7,142 nucleotides of DNA from Saprospiraceae bacterium (GTDB taxonomy: Bacteria > Bacteroidota > Bacteroidia > Chitinophagales > Saprospiraceae), in assembly GCA_007134625.1 (NCBI GenBank), contig SLKL01000297.1, positions 1-7,142 on the forward strand, given 5' to 3'. Positions 6,416 to 7,142 of this stretch are shown here, in pieces. The stretch's first letter is position 1. Each line of letters begins with the position of its first letter. The notes beneath the pieces are model-generated. The model had not been told where the DNA came from and made no database searches. It saw only the letters and a program-made list of their open reading frames with translations. A program made the position numbers and the translations under genes.

Positions 6416-7142
6416 TTACATGCTGGCACCGATCTGCATTCCACCGCCACTACGTCCTTTCAATTTTCCTGACTTAACAAGACCATCATACTTTCTCATC
6501 AATAAGTAACTCTCTACCTGCTGTAAAGTATCTAAAACTACAGCTACAAGGATAAGTAACGAAGTACCACCAAAAAACAATGCAAAAGCAGGATTAACTC
6601 CAAATGCTACAGCAACTGCCGGAAGTATCGCGATTATACCAAGGAATATAGAACCCGGCAATGTAACCCTTGTCGTGATTGAATCAATAAATTCCTCTGT
6701 AGGTTTACCTGGTTTAATACCGGGAATAAACGCATTCTGACGTTTAAGATATTCTGCATACTGCTTTGGATTAACAATAAGAGCAGTATATACATAAGTA
6801 AACAAAACCACTAATATGAAATAAATGATCGAATACAATAAAGAAAAAGGATCATTCAATTCTCTCAACCAACCGGTTGCAGCCATTTCCCCATCCTGCA
6901 TAGTATATTGTGCCAAAGTCATCGGTAAGAACATCAAAGCCTGAGCAAAGATAATTGGCATCACACCTGATGCATTTACTTTAACCGGGATATAATCTCT
7001 TGCACCACTTACAGGCATGTTGGCATCACCTCTACCTATCATTCTTTTTGCAAATTGAATAGGTATTCTTCTAATTCCCTGTACAATTAACACTGTTGCC
7101 ATCACAACTACAAAGAGCGCGGCTAATTAAAGAACTAAAATA
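6416..7142 (-). CDS. secY: SecY protein translocase subunit, C-terminal half, with an in-frame TAA near the window edge
   Basis: SecY forms the membrane channel of the Sec translocase with SecE and SecG. The visible part covers transmembrane helices 6 to 10: FVVVMATVLIVQG (6), VMPIIFAQALMFLP (7), SIIYFILVVLFTYVYTALIV (8), SIFLGIIAILPAVAVAF (9) and ALFFGGTSLLILVAVVLD (10). The large cytoplasmic loop between 8 and 9 has AFIPGIKPGKPTEEFID with the conserved SecA- and ribosome-contacting arginine position held by Lys. The frame reads TAA at 7129-7127, then 236 codons to the stop at 6416. Four codons upstream of the TAA (I-L-V-L) still suit helix 6. A GTG at 7105 could start a truncated product, but that would begin mid-helix and is unlikely to be real. 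About 210 N-terminal residues are outside the window. I treat this as an intact gene with a probable base error. Confidence 0.88.

Noticed and set aside
6416..7105. A genuine short secY-like gene starting at GTG 7105
   Set aside because: It would begin within a transmembrane helix, and SecY-like sequence continues upstream of it to and past the TAA, so a damaged or mis-sequenced full gene is more likely.

Overview
The window is a stretch of a Bacteroidota-type genome. It is moderately AT-rich, every gene lies on the minus strand, and the genes are tightly packed. Support for the phylum comes from four things: the gene order (secY-map-infA-rpmJ-rpsM-rpsK-rpsD-rpoA-rplQ followed by carA-eno), the near absence of Shine-Dalgarno sequences, a promoter of the Bacteroidota TTG / TAnnTTTG class upstream of carA, and a zinc-ligand-poor L36 with an L17 carrying a low-complexity C-terminal tail. 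I cannot name a genus from the sequence alone.

Read in the direction of transcription (from position 7142 down to 1), the window opens inside secY, whose N-terminal half lies outside. It continues through map (methionine aminopeptidase), infA (IF-1), rpmJ (L36), rpsM (S13), rpsK (S11), rpsD (S4), rpoA (RNA polymerase alpha) and rplQ (L17). Gaps between these genes are 14 to 84 bases, so this is the distal part of the spc/alpha ribosomal protein operon. Two hairpin-plus-U-run structures are visible. One lies between rpsD and rpoA, inside the operon. The other follows rplQ and looks like the true operon end.

After the second terminator a new promoter (about 1928-1956) drives carA, the glutaminase subunit of carbamoyl-phosphate synthetase. 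Six bases after carA comes eno (enolase), which runs off the window at position 1. carB is not present here.

The genes are housekeeping: protein export and N-terminal maturation, translation initiation, small and large ribosomal subunits, transcription, then one pyrimidine/arginine precursor step and one glycolytic step. I found no mobile element, CRISPR array, tRNA, rRNA or novel defence or biosynthetic system. The points most worth checking are an in-frame TAA inside secY close to the window edge, the terminator-like hairpin between rpsD and rpoA, and the carA promoter, which fixes its start codon. No gene-free stretch exceeds 300 bases; the longest is about 149 bases, between rplQ and carA.
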